Assembly (NCBI RefSeq): GCF_016861695.1
Contig: NZ_BOLP01000003.1
Location: forward strand, 248,001 to 312,000
DNA from: Levilactobacillus andaensis
GTDB lineage: Bacteria; Bacillota; Bacilli; Lactobacillales; Lactobacillaceae
Direction: 5' to 3'
DNA length: 64,000 nucleotides
Under the pieces are notes generated by a model. The model did no database searches and was not told the origin of the DNA. It saw only the letters and a list, made by a program, of their open reading frames with translations. A program made the position numbers and the translations under genes. This document shows, piece after piece, positions 8,041 to 19,855 of this stretch (position 1 is the first letter of the stretch; every line of letters begins with the position of its first letter).

Positions 8041-8268
8041 ATGGCAGTTAAAGCCCGAAAAGTTGGTAATTCTACAGTTCTGACCGTTCCTGCTGAGATT
8101 AAAGTGGCAGATGAATACGATGTTTATCAGGGCCGCGATGGTCAAATTGTTTATACACCCAAAGAAAAGAATCCATTTCTCGACCCAGAGTTCATTGCGA
8201 CTCATGACCTGACACAAAAAGAAGCGTTTGGAGGACATTTAGTTGGCAATGAAATCCCTCAAGACTAA
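8041..8268 (+). CDS. MazE/AbrB-type antitoxin
   Basis: ATG 8041 follows AGAGAGGTG; an upstream ATG at 8032 lies too close to that site. The 75-residue protein begins MAVKARKVGNSTVLTVP, the swapped-hairpin AbrB/MazE DNA-binding fold, and has a longer C-terminal tail that would wrap the toxin. It overlaps the toxin gene by 26 bases, the usual coupling in type II toxin-antitoxin operons. It should bind the palindrome over its own promoter. Confidence 0.85.
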   Translation: MAVKARKVGNSTVLTVPAEIKVADEYDVYQGRDGQIVYTPKEKNPFLDPEFIATHDLTQKEAFGGHLVGNEIPQD

Positions 8269-8614
8269 CCGATATATCCCCGAATCGCAGGATATTGTTT
8301 GGCTAGACTTTGATCCTGCACTCGGCTTTGAAATTAATAAACGCCGCCCCGCCTTGGTCTTAAGCCACAGTGGGTACAGTGAATTAACCAATCTTGTCGT
8401 TGTTTCTCCAATCACCCACGCAGCCAATAATCGTTTACAACGTGCCGGCTTCATGATTCCAATTCCACCTGACTTACCTGAAATCGATGGGTTCATTAAT
8501 CCTCTGCAATTTCAGACTCTTGATTTTAATAAAAGACACGTTAAATACATTGCAACCCTCGACAGCGATACTTTTCTTCAGGTTCGTAAGCAAGTGTTAT
8601 TCGTCTTAAACTAA
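8243..8614 (+). CDS. MazF/PemK-type endoribonuclease toxin
   Basis: A 123-residue MazF-family protein containing DIVWLDFDPALGFEINKRRP and LVVVSPIT, the conserved strands of the CcdB/MazF fold, with the usual arginine pair. These toxins cut single-stranded RNA at short sequences. TTG 8243 has GGAGG at eight bases; ATG 8249 is two codons on with looser spacing, so either could start translation. The upstream antitoxin overlaps it and a strong hairpin follows, closing the operon. Confidence 0.85.
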   Translation: MAMKSLKTNRYIPESQDIVWLDFDPALGFEINKRRPALVLSHSGYSELTNLVVVSPITHAANNRLQRAGFMIPIPPDLPEIDGFINPLQFQTLDFNKRHVKYIATLDSDTFLQVRKQVLFVLN

Positions 8615-8666
8615 AAAGATTCCCCTGATATGCCACTTTCTACCAAGCATACCGGGGGAATCTTTT
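8613..8666 (+). terminator. Bidirectional terminator between mazF and the convergent small gene
   Basis: AAAAAGATTCCCC with an extended stem through TATGC pairs with GCATACCGGGGGAATCTTTT, flanked by A and T runs. Confidence 0.8.
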
Positions 8667-8887
8667 TACTCTGTCTTGTTCTGCCGACGCCAATAACACA
8701 CCGCCTTCGTCAGAACAAACAGCACTTCGTAAATCGCCAGAAAGGCAATCAAATCCAGCCAAAATTCACCGAATAGCGCTACTCTCCTTGCCAGCCATCT
8801 ACTTAACACGGTACTGACTAACAACAAAGAAAAGTACGCCCAAAAACTGGTGATTTTAATCTGCCAGATTTCCCCTAAAAGTTTCAC
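8666..8887 (-). CDS. Small two-helix membrane protein
   Basis: GTG 8887 lies about nine bases after GAGGA; a further GTG at 8896 would touch that site. The 73-residue product has hydrophobic segments near residues 12-30 and 42-62 and a charged end (WRRQNKTE). I do not recognise a family. The start codon sits inside a palindrome that nearly matches the ParB site parS, which is unusual. Confidence 0.55.
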   Translation of the reverse strand: MKLLGEIWQIKITSFWAYFSLLLVSTVLSRWLARRVALFGEFWLDLIAFLAIYEVLFVLTKAVCYWRRQNKTE

Positions 8888-8895
8888 GTGGAACA
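8880..8895. promoter_or_regulatory. parS-like palindrome over a start codon
   Basis: On the minus strand the sequence reads TGTTCCACGTGAAACT, one base from the Bacillus parS consensus TGTTNCACGTGAAACA. It covers the start of the small membrane gene. Confidence 0.45.
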
Positions 8896-8970
8896 CTCCT
8901 CGTTGCTCCCTCTTCTCAAAGAAACTACCAGTTTAATTTTAACATACTCACTGAGCGAAGAGTGGTCCTC

Positions 8971-10200
8971 TCATGTCTCATGTGAATCGAACCGCTTCAG
9001 TTCCCGCAGAAATCGCGGACGGAATACCGGAATTGTCGCCAACACCATCACGCCACCCAAACCAATGATTAATATCGGTAGCGATGCCAAATGAGTTAAC
9101 GGCACACTTGCCACGGCCGCGATTGGATTTGCGATTGAGAAGAGCGTCAGGACGGCCCCAATGATCAGACCAATCTTATCTTTATCCGCTGACAATTGGA
9201 CGATGGAGAAGTAGATCACGGCTGAAATGCTGTTGAAGAACCCATAGCCCAACCAGGCCACGCCGACCAGTACCACATTTTCTATTGTCGGATTGGTGCG
9301 ACCACTAACCCCTAATAGAATCATCATGACTGCCTGACCCACTAACAAAACTGGATACCATTTCGCAGACGACCCGGCCCGATGAACCTTAGAAAACAGT
9401 GTCGCCCCGGCAATCCCACCCACGGTCAGCGTGATATCGATCAGATTATACACGAACGGATACCGACCAAAAATATCGACACTAAACTTCGGCATCAGCA
9501 GCCAAATCGACCAATAGCCAAAGTTCGTGAGCAGGGCCACCGGAATCATGTAGCTAATCATGGGATTGCGAACGACCAAATGGAGTCCTTGGGCAAAGTC
9601 CTGCAGCGTTTCACGAATGGCTAGCCGCTCTCGCTTCACCGGTGCCGGGTCATTTGCAATGCGACTGAGGGCCGTCACAGAGAGAACTAGCGCCAAGAAT
9701 GCCACGCCCAATGCCAGCGCTGGTGTCTTCATGTACACCAGCAGAACGGCCAACGCAGATGAGGCAATCGAGGAAATTTGGCTCGCCGTCGCAACCCATG
9801 AGTTCGCGGTAAATAATGTCGAATCATCCGCAACTAGGGTTGGCGCAACCGACTCCGTGAGCGGTCCATAGACCACGCCCAACAACGCATCCACCATGAC
9901 AATTCCAAATAAAACGGCTGTTCCTTGGTGCCAGACTAAAATGATCAGGGCACCACACCCCATCATCACCAGTCGAATCGTCGCAATCACCCGTAGCAAG
10001 CGAATCTTACTGTGCCGATCGACCACGTAGCCCCCGACAAAGGCGAATAACAACATCACCATCGAAAAAGTTCCCAGTATGGAAATAACAGTTTGACTCC
10101 GCGTTTGCTGGTACAGGTGCCAGTAGGTGTAGGTCATAAGCGCGCTGACCGTTAGTGTGCCGAGAAAATCGCTGACAATGACTCGTTTGATTTTATCCAT
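8971..10200 (-). CDS. MFS transporter
   Basis: A 409-residue protein with about twelve hydrophobic segments and the MFS loop signature near residues 58-70 (GGYVVDRHSKIRLLR). Twelve-helix MFS proteins of this type in lactobacilli are usually proton-driven drug or metabolite exporters. ATG 10200 follows AGAGGC. A related MFS gene ends 62 bases upstream on the same strand, so the two may be co-transcribed and could be paralogues. Substrate unknown. Confidence 0.85.
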   Translation of the reverse strand: MDKIKRVIVSDFLGTLTVSALMTYTYWHLYQQTRSQTVISILGTFSMVMLLFAFVGGYVVDRHSKIRLLRVIATIRLVMMGCGALIILVWHQGTAVLFGIVMVDALLGVVYGPLTESVAPTLVADDSTLFTANSWVATASQISSIASSALAVLLVYMKTPALALGVAFLALVLSVTALSRIANDPAPVKRERLAIRETLQDFAQGLHLVVRNPMISYMIPVALLTNFGYWSIWLLMPKFSVDIFGRYPFVYNLIDITLTVGGIAGATLFSKVHRAGSSAKWYPVLLVGQAVMMILLGVSGRTNPTIENVVLVGVAWLGYGFFNSISAVIYFSIVQLSADKDKIGLIIGAVLTLFSIANPIAAVASVPLTHLASLPILIIGLGGVMVLATIPVFRPRFLRELKRFDSHET

Positions 10201-10262
10201 GTGTTGGCGTGCCTCTTTTCAGTCTTCGATATCCGTTGGTGGCTAGTCTGTCGCAGGTTGTT

Positions 10263-11426
10263 TTACTCCGCCGTTGCTTCCGCAAAATCCACGCGTACAA
10301 TCAGCAGCGTTGCCAGCAACGTAATCGCCGCGCCGACGATGTAGACCACCGCGATACTAACGATGCCCGACAACAGGCCACCCAACATCATCCCCAGTGG
10401 CAAAGACACATTTGACCCTGCCAGCATGGCGCCGTTCACTCTGCCCAGCACGTGGCCCGGCGTGCGCGTCTGAATCAGCGTAAAGACCGATACGTTCAGG
10501 AAGCCACCAGCCATGCCAATCACTGCCATCATCACCAACGTCACCATCAGGTTTTGGAATAGCGCCATCAGCAGAACCGCCGTCGCCATCGTTGTCAGTG
10601 AGAACAACAACTTACGTTTCAGCGACCATTTCACCAAATTGACCAACACATTTCCTAAGATAATTCCCACCATCAGCGTGACCTGCGAAACGCTGTACAT
10701 AAAGGAACTCGCGTGCAGCGTTCCCTTGACCCACGCCACGTCCAATCCCATAATGGGACCCAACGTTAAATTGACAATCATCGCAAGCAAAATAATACTC
10801 CGTAGCACCTGATGATGCGCAACGTAGACGATGCCGTCGTACCAATTGCCGAGAGTCGTCTCGTCATTTTCCACCACAATCTGTTCATGCAACACGTGAT
10901 TGACGATTGTTAGGCAGACCAGTGAGACCAGGAAAGTGGCGCCATTGATCAGAGCAAACGACGTAATCGGCAATAGTGTCACTAAGATTCCGCCCAGTAA
11001 CATCCCGATGATCTGTGTCACCATTTGGAGCCCCTGGTTCAACCCGTTGGCCTGGCTCAAATGGTCCTCGTCAATAATCTGTGGAATCAAGGCATCTTCG
11101 GCCGGGTCGAAAAAGGTCCCCAGAATCTTAGACAGAAAGGAAATCCCGACGATGGTAAAGACCGTGACGTCATTTCCAAAGTAGATGGCCGCCGCGATAA
11201 ACATCAGTACGGCCTGCGCGACGTCTACAATCTGCATGATTCGTGTCTTCAGGTACTTATCTGCTAAGAATCCCGTAACCAAGTTCAGTAAGACTAACAC
11301 ATTAAATAGTCCCGACACCAACCCAATCACGACCGAATTACTCGTCACCTTGTACAAATAAATCATGATGGCGATATCAAAAAAATTATTCCCTAAGCGC
11401 GAGGTCGCCTCGCCTGCTAATAACAC
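10263..11426 (-). CDS. MFS transporter, start codon doubtful
   Basis: A twelve-helix MFS protein with the loop motif TGFLADKYLKTRIMQ. The first standard start in frame is GTG 11426, which has no ribosome site and falls inside the first helix. GGGGAG lies at 11454-11459 and the frame is open back to a TGA at about 11478, with only CTG, ATC and ATT codons near it. ATT 11444 is nine bases from the site and would add six residues. A non-AUG start is therefore likely. It may share a transcript with the next MFS gene. Confidence 0.8.
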   Translation of the reverse strand: MLLAGEATSRLGNNFFDIAIMIYLYKVTSNSVVIGLVSGLFNVLVLLNLVTGFLADKYLKTRIMQIVDVAQAVLMFIAAAIYFGNDVTVFTIVGISFLSKILGTFFDPAEDALIPQIIDEDHLSQANGLNQGLQMVTQIIGMLLGGILVTLLPITSFALINGATFLVSLVCLTIVNHVLHEQIVVENDETTLGNWYDGIVYVAHHQVLRSIILLAMIVNLTLGPIMGLDVAWVKGTLHASSFMYSVSQVTLMVGIILGNVLVNLVKWSLKRKLLFSLTTMATAVLLMALFQNLMVTLVMMAVIGMAGGFLNVSVFTLIQTRTPGHVLGRVNGAMLAGSNVSLPLGMMLGGLLSGIVSIAVVYIVGAAITLLATLLIVRVDFAEATAE

Positions 11427-11821
11427 GTAAAAGATTCTTGGAATTTTGATCAGCTCCCCAGTGTCGATGACTACCGTTCATTCATCCTAGAAATAGCTAA
11501 ATGGCTACTGGTAATAATTCTGATTATAGGTAATGGCTAGGAAAAACTGTCATATTCGACTCAGCTTTGACCTCTTTTCCTAGTTTACAAACAAACGACC
11601 AGGCTGAGTTCACAAAAATTACAGGCCTGAAGCCCGCTAAAAGCTGTTTCCGGTATGCTAAAATTAAGCATACGTGTCGAAATTATAAATCCTATTTGCA
11701 ATATCGATGACCTGCAATTTAGCGTAAAGACAACAAACATGCGTGTCTTATTTATAGAGTTAAGGGTCATCATATCAACAAGAAATCATCTAAAAATAGC
11801 AGTCTGACAGGAGAATGACGA
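11427..11821. other. Divergent intergenic region with one dyad
   Basis: No coding frame is convincing. GTATGCT (11653-11659) and AGCATAC (11667-11673) form a perfect seven-base dyad with a seven-base centre, which could be an operator serving either flanking gene. The rest is AT-rich and probably holds promoters in both directions. Confidence 0.4.
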
Positions 11822-12298
11822 ATGCAACTGACCACGATAAAGAGGCTCACCCTAAGCGCCCTCTTTCTGAATTTATTATCCATTCTGGTCCTACGCCAGT
11901 GGAAAATCGGCGCGTTTCACTTAACCCAAGCGGCCGCCATCTGCGCGGGGCTATGTATCGTTTGGTGCGTGATATCGCTCGGGATGGTCATGTTTCGCGA
12001 TTGGAAAGCCCCCCGCGAAAGCAACGACAACGTTGACATCGACAGCGATGCGAGCTTTTCCTATAAAAATTTGTCAGAGTGGGAGAAATACGGCATCGCC
12101 ATTATTTTTCTCGTGGATCTCTTTTTGAACAATGCCCTATGGTTTGACCTCTTTATCATCCTTTTCCTCTTTTGCTGGATGATCACCTTTCGGATTGGCC
12201 ATCAACACGTGGCCGGCAAGAGTGGCTATAAAGTCGTCGGCACCATGCTGTGGACAATCCTAGTCGCCCTTTGGCTGGTCTTTGCCACCAATATTTAA
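11822..12298 (+). CDS. Four-helix membrane protein of unknown function
   Basis: ATG 11822 follows AGGAGAATGACGA. The 158-residue product has hydrophobic segments near residues 8-25, 35-55, 92-118 and 138-156, with an acidic cytoplasmic stretch (ESNDNVDIDSDAS) between the second and third. I do not recognise the family; DUF3899-type small membrane proteins have a broadly similar size and layout. It stands alone and ends before a bidirectional terminator shared with the suf operon. Confidence 0.6.
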   Translation: MQLTTIKRLTLSALFLNLLSILVLRQWKIGAFHLTQAAAICAGLCIVWCVISLGMVMFRDWKAPRESNDNVDIDSDASFSYKNLSEWEKYGIAIIFLVDLFLNNALWFDLFIILFLFCWMITFRIGHQHVAGKSGYKVVGTMLWTILVALWLVFATNI

Positions 12299-12303
12299 AT
12301 CAA

Positions 12304-12336
12304 AGCGTCCCCCCTGGCAGCCGTAGTGCGACCAGT
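12304..12336 (+). repeat. Fragment of repeat family A (3-prime end)
   Basis: GCGTCCCC followed by CCTGGCAGCCGTAGTGCG matches the conserved 3-prime part of family A copies at 18.3 and 36.7 kb, with about 14 internal bases missing. No 5-prime part is present, so it is a relic. Confidence 0.6.
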
Positions 12337-12352
12337 CAACGCTAACTTAAAA

Positions 12353-12401
12353 AGCACCGCCAACGGCCAAGAACGACTCGTTCTCAACCGCTGACGGTGC
12401 T
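12353..12401 (-). terminator. Bidirectional terminator at the end of the suf operon
   Basis: AGCACCGCCAACGG pairs with CCGCTGACGGTGCT, with A and T runs on either side, between two convergent genes. Confidence 0.75.
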
Positions 12402-12418
12402 ATTATTTTACGTTTAAA

Positions 12419-13824
12419 CTACCCGATTGACCCCTCCATTTCAAAGCTGATCAGTCGGTTCAACTCGACCGCATATTCCATCGGCAGTTGCTTGGTGAAG
12501 GGTTCCACGAAGCCCATGATGATCATTTCGGTGGCCTTTTCTTCGGAGATACCACGGCTCATCAGGTAATAGAGCTGTTCTTCGGAAATCTTCGAGACCC
12601 GTGCTTCGTGTTCCATGGAGACGTTGGAATTAGAAATTTCGTTATACGGAATCGTGTCGGACGAGGACTGGTCATCCATGATGATCGTGTCACATTCCAC
12701 GTGGGCCTTGGACCCATCGGAGTGGCGGCCAAAACGCACGGTCCCGCGGTAGTCGGTCGCACCACCGGTCTTGGCGATGGACTTGGACACGATGGAACTC
12801 GAGGTGTTCTTGGCGTTGTGGATCATCCGCGCCCCGGAATCCTGGTGAATCCCGTTGCTGGCCACGGCAATCGATAGCATGGTCCCGCGGGCACCCTCGC
12901 CGTTCAAGTAAACGCTGGGGTATTTCATGGTGACTTTAGACCCCAGGTTACCGTCGACCCATTCCATCGTGGCGTTCTCTTCGGCTGCGGCCCGCTTCGT
13001 TTCCAGGCTGTAGACGTTGTTCGACCAGTTCTGAATGGTGGTGTAGCGGCAATAAGCGTCCTTGGCGACGTTGACCTCGACCACGGCGGCGTGCAGACTG
13101 TCCGACGAATAGTTCGGCGCGGTACAGCCCTCGACGTAATCGACCCGTGCGCCCTCGTCGACGATGATCAGCGTCCGTTCAAATTGACCGGAGTTTTCGG
13201 CGTTCAGCCGGAAGTAAGATTGAATTGGCGTCTTGGTTTGGACACCCTTCGGCACGTAGATAAAGGACCCACCGGACCAAACGGCCGCGTTCAACGCCGC
13301 GAACTTGTTGTCGGTCGGCTTGACCAATTTGCCAAACCACTTCTTGAAGAGTTCGGGGTATTCGCGCAACGCCGTGTCGGTATCGGTGAAGATGATGCCG
13401 AGCTTAGCGAAGTCATCGCGCATGTTGTGGTAGACGACTTCGGATTCGTACTGTGCGGAGGATCCCGCTAAGTATTTCCGTTCGGCCTCGGGCACGCCTA
13501 AGCGGTCGAAGGTCTTCTTCAAATCATCGGGAACATCTTGCCAGTCACGGTACTTCTTGTCGGTCATCTTCTGATAGTACAACATGTCTCTCAGGTCTAA
13601 GTCGGACAGATCCGGCCCAAAGTCTGGCATCGGCATGCGCTTGTAAGCGGCGTAGGATTTCAGCCGGTAGTCCAACATCCACTGCGGTTCGTTCTTGGCC
13701 GCCGAGATCTCGCGCACCGTTTCTTCCGTTAAGCCCCGCCCAGTCGAGTAGGCCGGTTTGATATCATCGTGAAAGCCGAATTCATAGTCGCGGTCATTGG
13801 CGACCACATCAGGTACTTCTGCCA

Positions 13825-13825
<1 letters not shown>
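12419..13825 (-). CDS. sufB: Fe-S cluster scaffold SufB
   Basis: A 468-residue SufB. It has the conserved SufBD beta-helix core ([20 protein letters not shown]) and the C-terminal [18 protein letters not shown] motif. SufB is the subunit of the SufBC2D complex on which clusters are built from cysteine sulphur and iron in the cytoplasm. The ATG overlaps the stop of sufU (TAATG). Last gene of a five-gene operon in the Bacillus order C-D-S-U-B. Length and motifs look intact. Confidence 0.97.
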
Positions 13826-16802
<2,977 letters not shown>

Positions 16803-16816
16803 GTGTTCGACCTCCC

Positions 16817-17611
16817 TTAGTTTTCGTCGACTAAATCAACGTCCAGCCCTAAGTCGTCACGCAGGCCGGCGTAACCCTCTTTTTCCAGCGTCTTGGCGAG
16901 GTCGGCCCCACCGGTCTTGACGATGCGGCCGCCCATCATGACGTGGACCACGTCGGGAACGATGTAGTTCAGCAGGCGTTGGTAGTGGGTGATGATGAGT
17001 GACCCGAAGTTATCGCCACGCATGGAGTTGACCCCTTTGGAAACGACTTTCAAGGCATCGATGTCGAGACCGGAGTCGATTTCGTCGAGCAGAGCAAACG
17101 TCGGCTTGATCATCAATAATTGAAGAATTTCGTTGCGCTTCTTTTCCCCGCCGGAGAAGCCTTCGTTCAGGTAACGTTCCGTCATGGATTCGCTCATGTC
17201 GAGGAGCGCCAGGTTCTTGTCGAGTTCCTTTAGGAAGGCCATGACGGAGATCTGGTCGTCATCGGCACGGCGGGCATTCATAGCGGCTCGCAGAAATTCG
17301 GCATTGGTGACGCCTTGAATCTCGGCCGGGTATTGCATGCCGAGGAAGAGGCCTTTGCGGGCGCGTTCGTCGACGGGCATCTTGAGAATACTTTCGCCGT
17401 TGAGCAGGATATCCCCCTGCGTCACGTGGTAGTTGGGCTGGCCCATGATGGTCTGCGACAATGTGGACTTCCCGGTCCCATTAGGCCCCATGATGGCGTG
17501 GATCTCGCCGGTCTTCATAGTCAGGTTGACCCCTTTGAGGATTTCCTGCGTCTTGTTCTGCTCGTCGTCCTTAACCTCAACGTGTAAGTCTTTCACTTCA
17601 AGTGTTGCCAT
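16817..17611 (-). CDS. sufC: Fe-S assembly ATPase SufC
   Basis: ATG 17611 lies nine bases after GGAGG; ATG 17620 touches that site. The 264-residue ABC-type ATPase has Walker A GPNGTGKST, signature FSGGEKKRNE and Walker B FALLDEIDSGLD. SufC drives conformational change in the SufBC2D complex and has no membrane partner. First gene of the operon. A copy of repeat family A ends 55 bases upstream on the same strand with no clear promoter in between, so the operon leader probably carries that structure. Confidence 0.97.
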   Translation of the reverse strand: MATLEVKDLHVEVKDDEQNKTQEILKGVNLTMKTGEIHAIMGPNGTGKSTLSQTIMGQPNYHVTQGDILLNGESILKMPVDERARKGLFLGMQYPAEIQGVTNAEFLRAAMNARRADDDQISVMAFLKELDKNLALLDMSESMTERYLNEGFSGGEKKRNEILQLLMIKPTFALLDEIDSGLDIDALKVVSKGVNSMRGDNFGSLIITHYQRLLNYIVPDVVHVMMGGRIVKTGGADLAKTLEKEGYAGLRDDLGLDVDLVDEN

Positions 17612-17665
17612 CGAAATCATCCTCCAAAAATTGAGTTATGTAAGTTCAGTGTTGATGTTAGTGTT

Positions 17666-17842
17666 CGCCTGCGGCTGTCAGGTGCCATGCTGTGGGGACC
17701 AGTTTCAGCCTGAGAAGCGGTCTTCACCCTCGTCTTGAAGCCGCGAAAGTTCACGAGTCTTCAAGGCGTCCCGTGCTGTAAGCCGACTAAGAAACGTCGA
17801 CTAACACCACTGACACAGCATTCTACCTGACCTCCTCCGGCT
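17666..17842 (-). ncRNA. Repeat family A copy A2, likely structured leader of the suf operon
   Basis: Read on the minus strand it starts AGCCGGAGGAGGTCAGG and ends CAGCCGCAGGCG. The closing stem pairs ATGCTGTG with CACAGCAT (plus 17687-17694 and 17814-17821), extended by TCAGGT with ACCTGA. Inner hairpins are TTAGTCGA/TCGGCTTA and CTTGAAG (17734-17740) with CTTCAAG (17759-17765), and it keeps the GCTTCTCAG loop and TCCCCACAGCA motif. Closing-stem bases differ from other copies but still pair. It could be a cis element or a separate RNA. Confidence 0.6.
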
Positions 17843-18178
17843 TCGGGTTGTTTTGGATAACGCATAGTTTATATTGGTCCCTCATATTACGGGGAATATT
17901 CCAAATATATGTAGCGCTTACGCCTTTGCTATAACGGGATTCCCTTTAGTTTCCATTATACCCGTCATTATTCGTTTATAATTTCATTATAAGCACTGAA
18001 TATTCCAATTTAAATTAGGCAAATCCCCCATATCTTCCCCGTCAACTATGTTTATCGGAAATAATTGATGATTGAGTACCCCTTCTCGGCTTACGTTAGT
18101 GTTCTAGGACCGTAAAATTTACTAAACACTAAACCAAACGTACCAACTTCAACGCTAGTTATGTAAGAGAACAGTTGT
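17843..18178. other. Intergenic region between two family A copies
   Basis: AT-rich, with no coding frame. It should hold the suf promoter (minus) and that of copy A1 (plus). GGAATATTCC (17893-17902) is a perfect palindrome and a similar GAATATTCC recurs near 18000. No near-consensus promoter pair stands out. Confidence 0.4.
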
Positions 18179-18362
18179 AGCCGAAGGAGGCCAGGGATGT
18201 AGCCAACCGTGACGACGATGTTAGTCGGGGGCTTTCCGGCTTACATCGTGGGCGAATTTGAAGACACGTGCTCTTCGTGGCTTCAAATCGAGCGAGAAGA
18301 CTGGTGTTCTTCCAGTCTGAAGCGTCCCCACAGCAGGCGGAATCCCTGGCAGCCGCAGTGCG
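18179..18362 (+). ncRNA. Repeat family A copy A1
   Basis: It starts AGCCGAAGGAGGCCAGGGAT and ends GGCAGCCGCAGTGCG. Closing stem CCAGGGAT (18191-18198) with ATCCCTGG (18342-18349). Hairpin P2 CGATGTTAGTCGG with CCGGCTTACATCG (18216-18248). P3 ATTTGAAG with CTTCAAAT (18256-18288). P4 AGACTGG with CCAGTCT (18298-18318). The GTCCCCACAGCAGGCGG motif follows P4. It lies 239 bases upstream of the GGDEF gene on the same strand. The short frame through it (18209-18427) is not a gene. Confidence 0.6.
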
Positions 18363-18601
18363 TCCAGTTTACACTAGCATCGGTTAACTCGTCGCCGGCA
18401 ACTAGCACATCTCTTCCAGTTGCTTAGGTGGTCGAACTAGGCCCTGCATACCAAGCCGGATTACCGTTTCGTTTGTGCCTAAATTCACCCAATTTAGATG
18501 AAATGGGGGGAAAACGCACCGATTATTTGTTAATCAGCGAAACCGTCACCCCCATTTAATGGTATGCTTAGAAATGTAATTTACGATAAGTAGGTGAGTC
18601 A

Positions 18602-19780
18602 ATGTACTTATTTGAAAACTTCTTTAATGATATCTTCAATATAAAATCTGTAATTATGGCCCTGATCACGGTCGGGCTGATTGCCATCATGATGATCATG
18701 ACCTATCTGGTGGCGCAACGAACGGCGCGGTTGTCCCATATACGAACGTTTATCCTAGAACTGATTGAAGCTCTGGTCGTCGCTGGCGGGGTCCTCTTGT
18801 TGCGACAAACTTTCTTAGTTTTAAATGGTGGTAGCGTGATGAGCTGGGGCTATGCGATTGCGCAGCTCATGATTCTACTGTATAGCATGTACGCGATGCA
18901 AACGCTGGCGGTAACCTTGGTCAACTTAGCAATGCCACTAGTCTTCTACGGCCAGGCGGTGCGGTTAGGTGCTAGCACCCAGTATTGGTGGGTGTTCATG
19001 CTGACGATGGCCGTCTTGTTCGGGGTCATTGCCTATATCAGCCAGCACCAAGCCCTGGTCTTGAAATCCGAATGGCGTTTCTTACTGCTACAATTCTTGT
19101 ATGGTGGTTCGTGGTGCCTCATCATCTGGTCGACGAAACCTTATCATCTGTTCTATGCCGTCAATGTCCTGGTCGTCTTCATCGCTTACATGTGGATCAT
19201 TCGGTTCTTCGTGACCCGCGTCAACCACGTTATCAGCCACTTTGCGAGCTTGGATCAGGCGGCAAATTACGATGAGCTGACCGGCGTTCGTAACCGAGCT
19301 AACTTTGATACGACAACGGTCGGGGTATTCGGCGTTTACCGTCAGCACCCGACGATGCCGATTACCATGGCGATGTTTGATATCGACCATTTCAAACACT
19401 TCAATGACGACTATGGCCACTTGGCGGGCGATGCGGTGTTGAAACACGTGGCCCAACTCTTCAACCAGGAACTGACGAAGCAGACCAGCCACGGCGAGTT
19501 GTTCCGTTACGGCGGCGAGGAATTTGTGATTATCTTCGAAAACATTCCCCCGCTGGACGCTCAAAATGAGGTCACGGCGATTCGCGATACCCTGCAAAAG
19601 AGTCCCATCACCATCAACGGCGACAAGCTGACGGTCACCGTTTCCATTGGTATCTCGGCGTTACAACCAGCTGATACCGACTTCGACAGTTGGTTCAAGC
19701 GCGTCGACCACTACCTGTATTTATCCAAGGAAGCTGGTCGTGACCGCATTACCGTTGAGGGTCAGACGCAGAAATTGTAA
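18602..19780 (+). CDS. Membrane-bound GGDEF diguanylate cyclase
   Basis: ATG 18602 follows AGGTGAG. The first 205 residues form about seven membrane helices. The rest is a GGDEF domain with an intact active site (FRYGGEEFVII) and the substrate motif DIDHFKHFNDDYGH. It should make cyclic di-GMP from two GTP at the membrane. The RxxD inhibitory site expected a few residues before GGEEF is absent, so product inhibition is unlikely. It is monocistronic, with a family A RNA-like element in the upstream region and a strong terminator after it. No EAL or PilZ partner is nearby. Confidence 0.9.
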   Translation: MYLFENFFNDIFNIKSVIMALITVGLIAIMMIMTYLVAQRTARLSHIRTFILELIEALVVAGGVLLLRQTFLVLNGGSVMSWGYAIAQLMILLYSMYAMQTLAVTLVNLAMPLVFYGQAVRLGASTQYWWVFMLTMAVLFGVIAYISQHQALVLKSEWRFLLLQFLYGGSWCLIIWSTKPYHLFYAVNVLVVFIAYMWIIRFFVTRVNHVISHFASLDQAANYDELTGVRNRANFDTTTVGVFGVYRQHPTMPITMAMFDIDHFKHFNDDYGHLAGDAVLKHVAQLFNQELTKQTSHGELFRYGGEEFVIIFENIPPLDAQNEVTAIRDTLQKSPITINGDKLTVTVSIGISALQPADTDFDSWFKRVDHYLYLSKEAGRDRITVEGQTQKL

Positions 19781-19792
19781 TTCAGAAATGAC

Positions 19793-19834
19793 AAAACGTT
19801 CAAAGTGGCTCAATGTCCGCTTTGAACGTTTTTT
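19793..19834 (+). terminator. Terminator after the GGDEF gene
   Basis: AAAACGTTCAAAG pairs with CTTTGAACGTTTTTT across a short loop. Confidence 0.85.
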
Positions 19835-19855
19835 ATCGCCATTAAATTGATGGCT

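Noticed and set aside
18209-18427. A 72-codon frame through family A copy A1
   Set aside because: It crosses all hairpins of the element, has no ribosome site and is not kept in the other copies.
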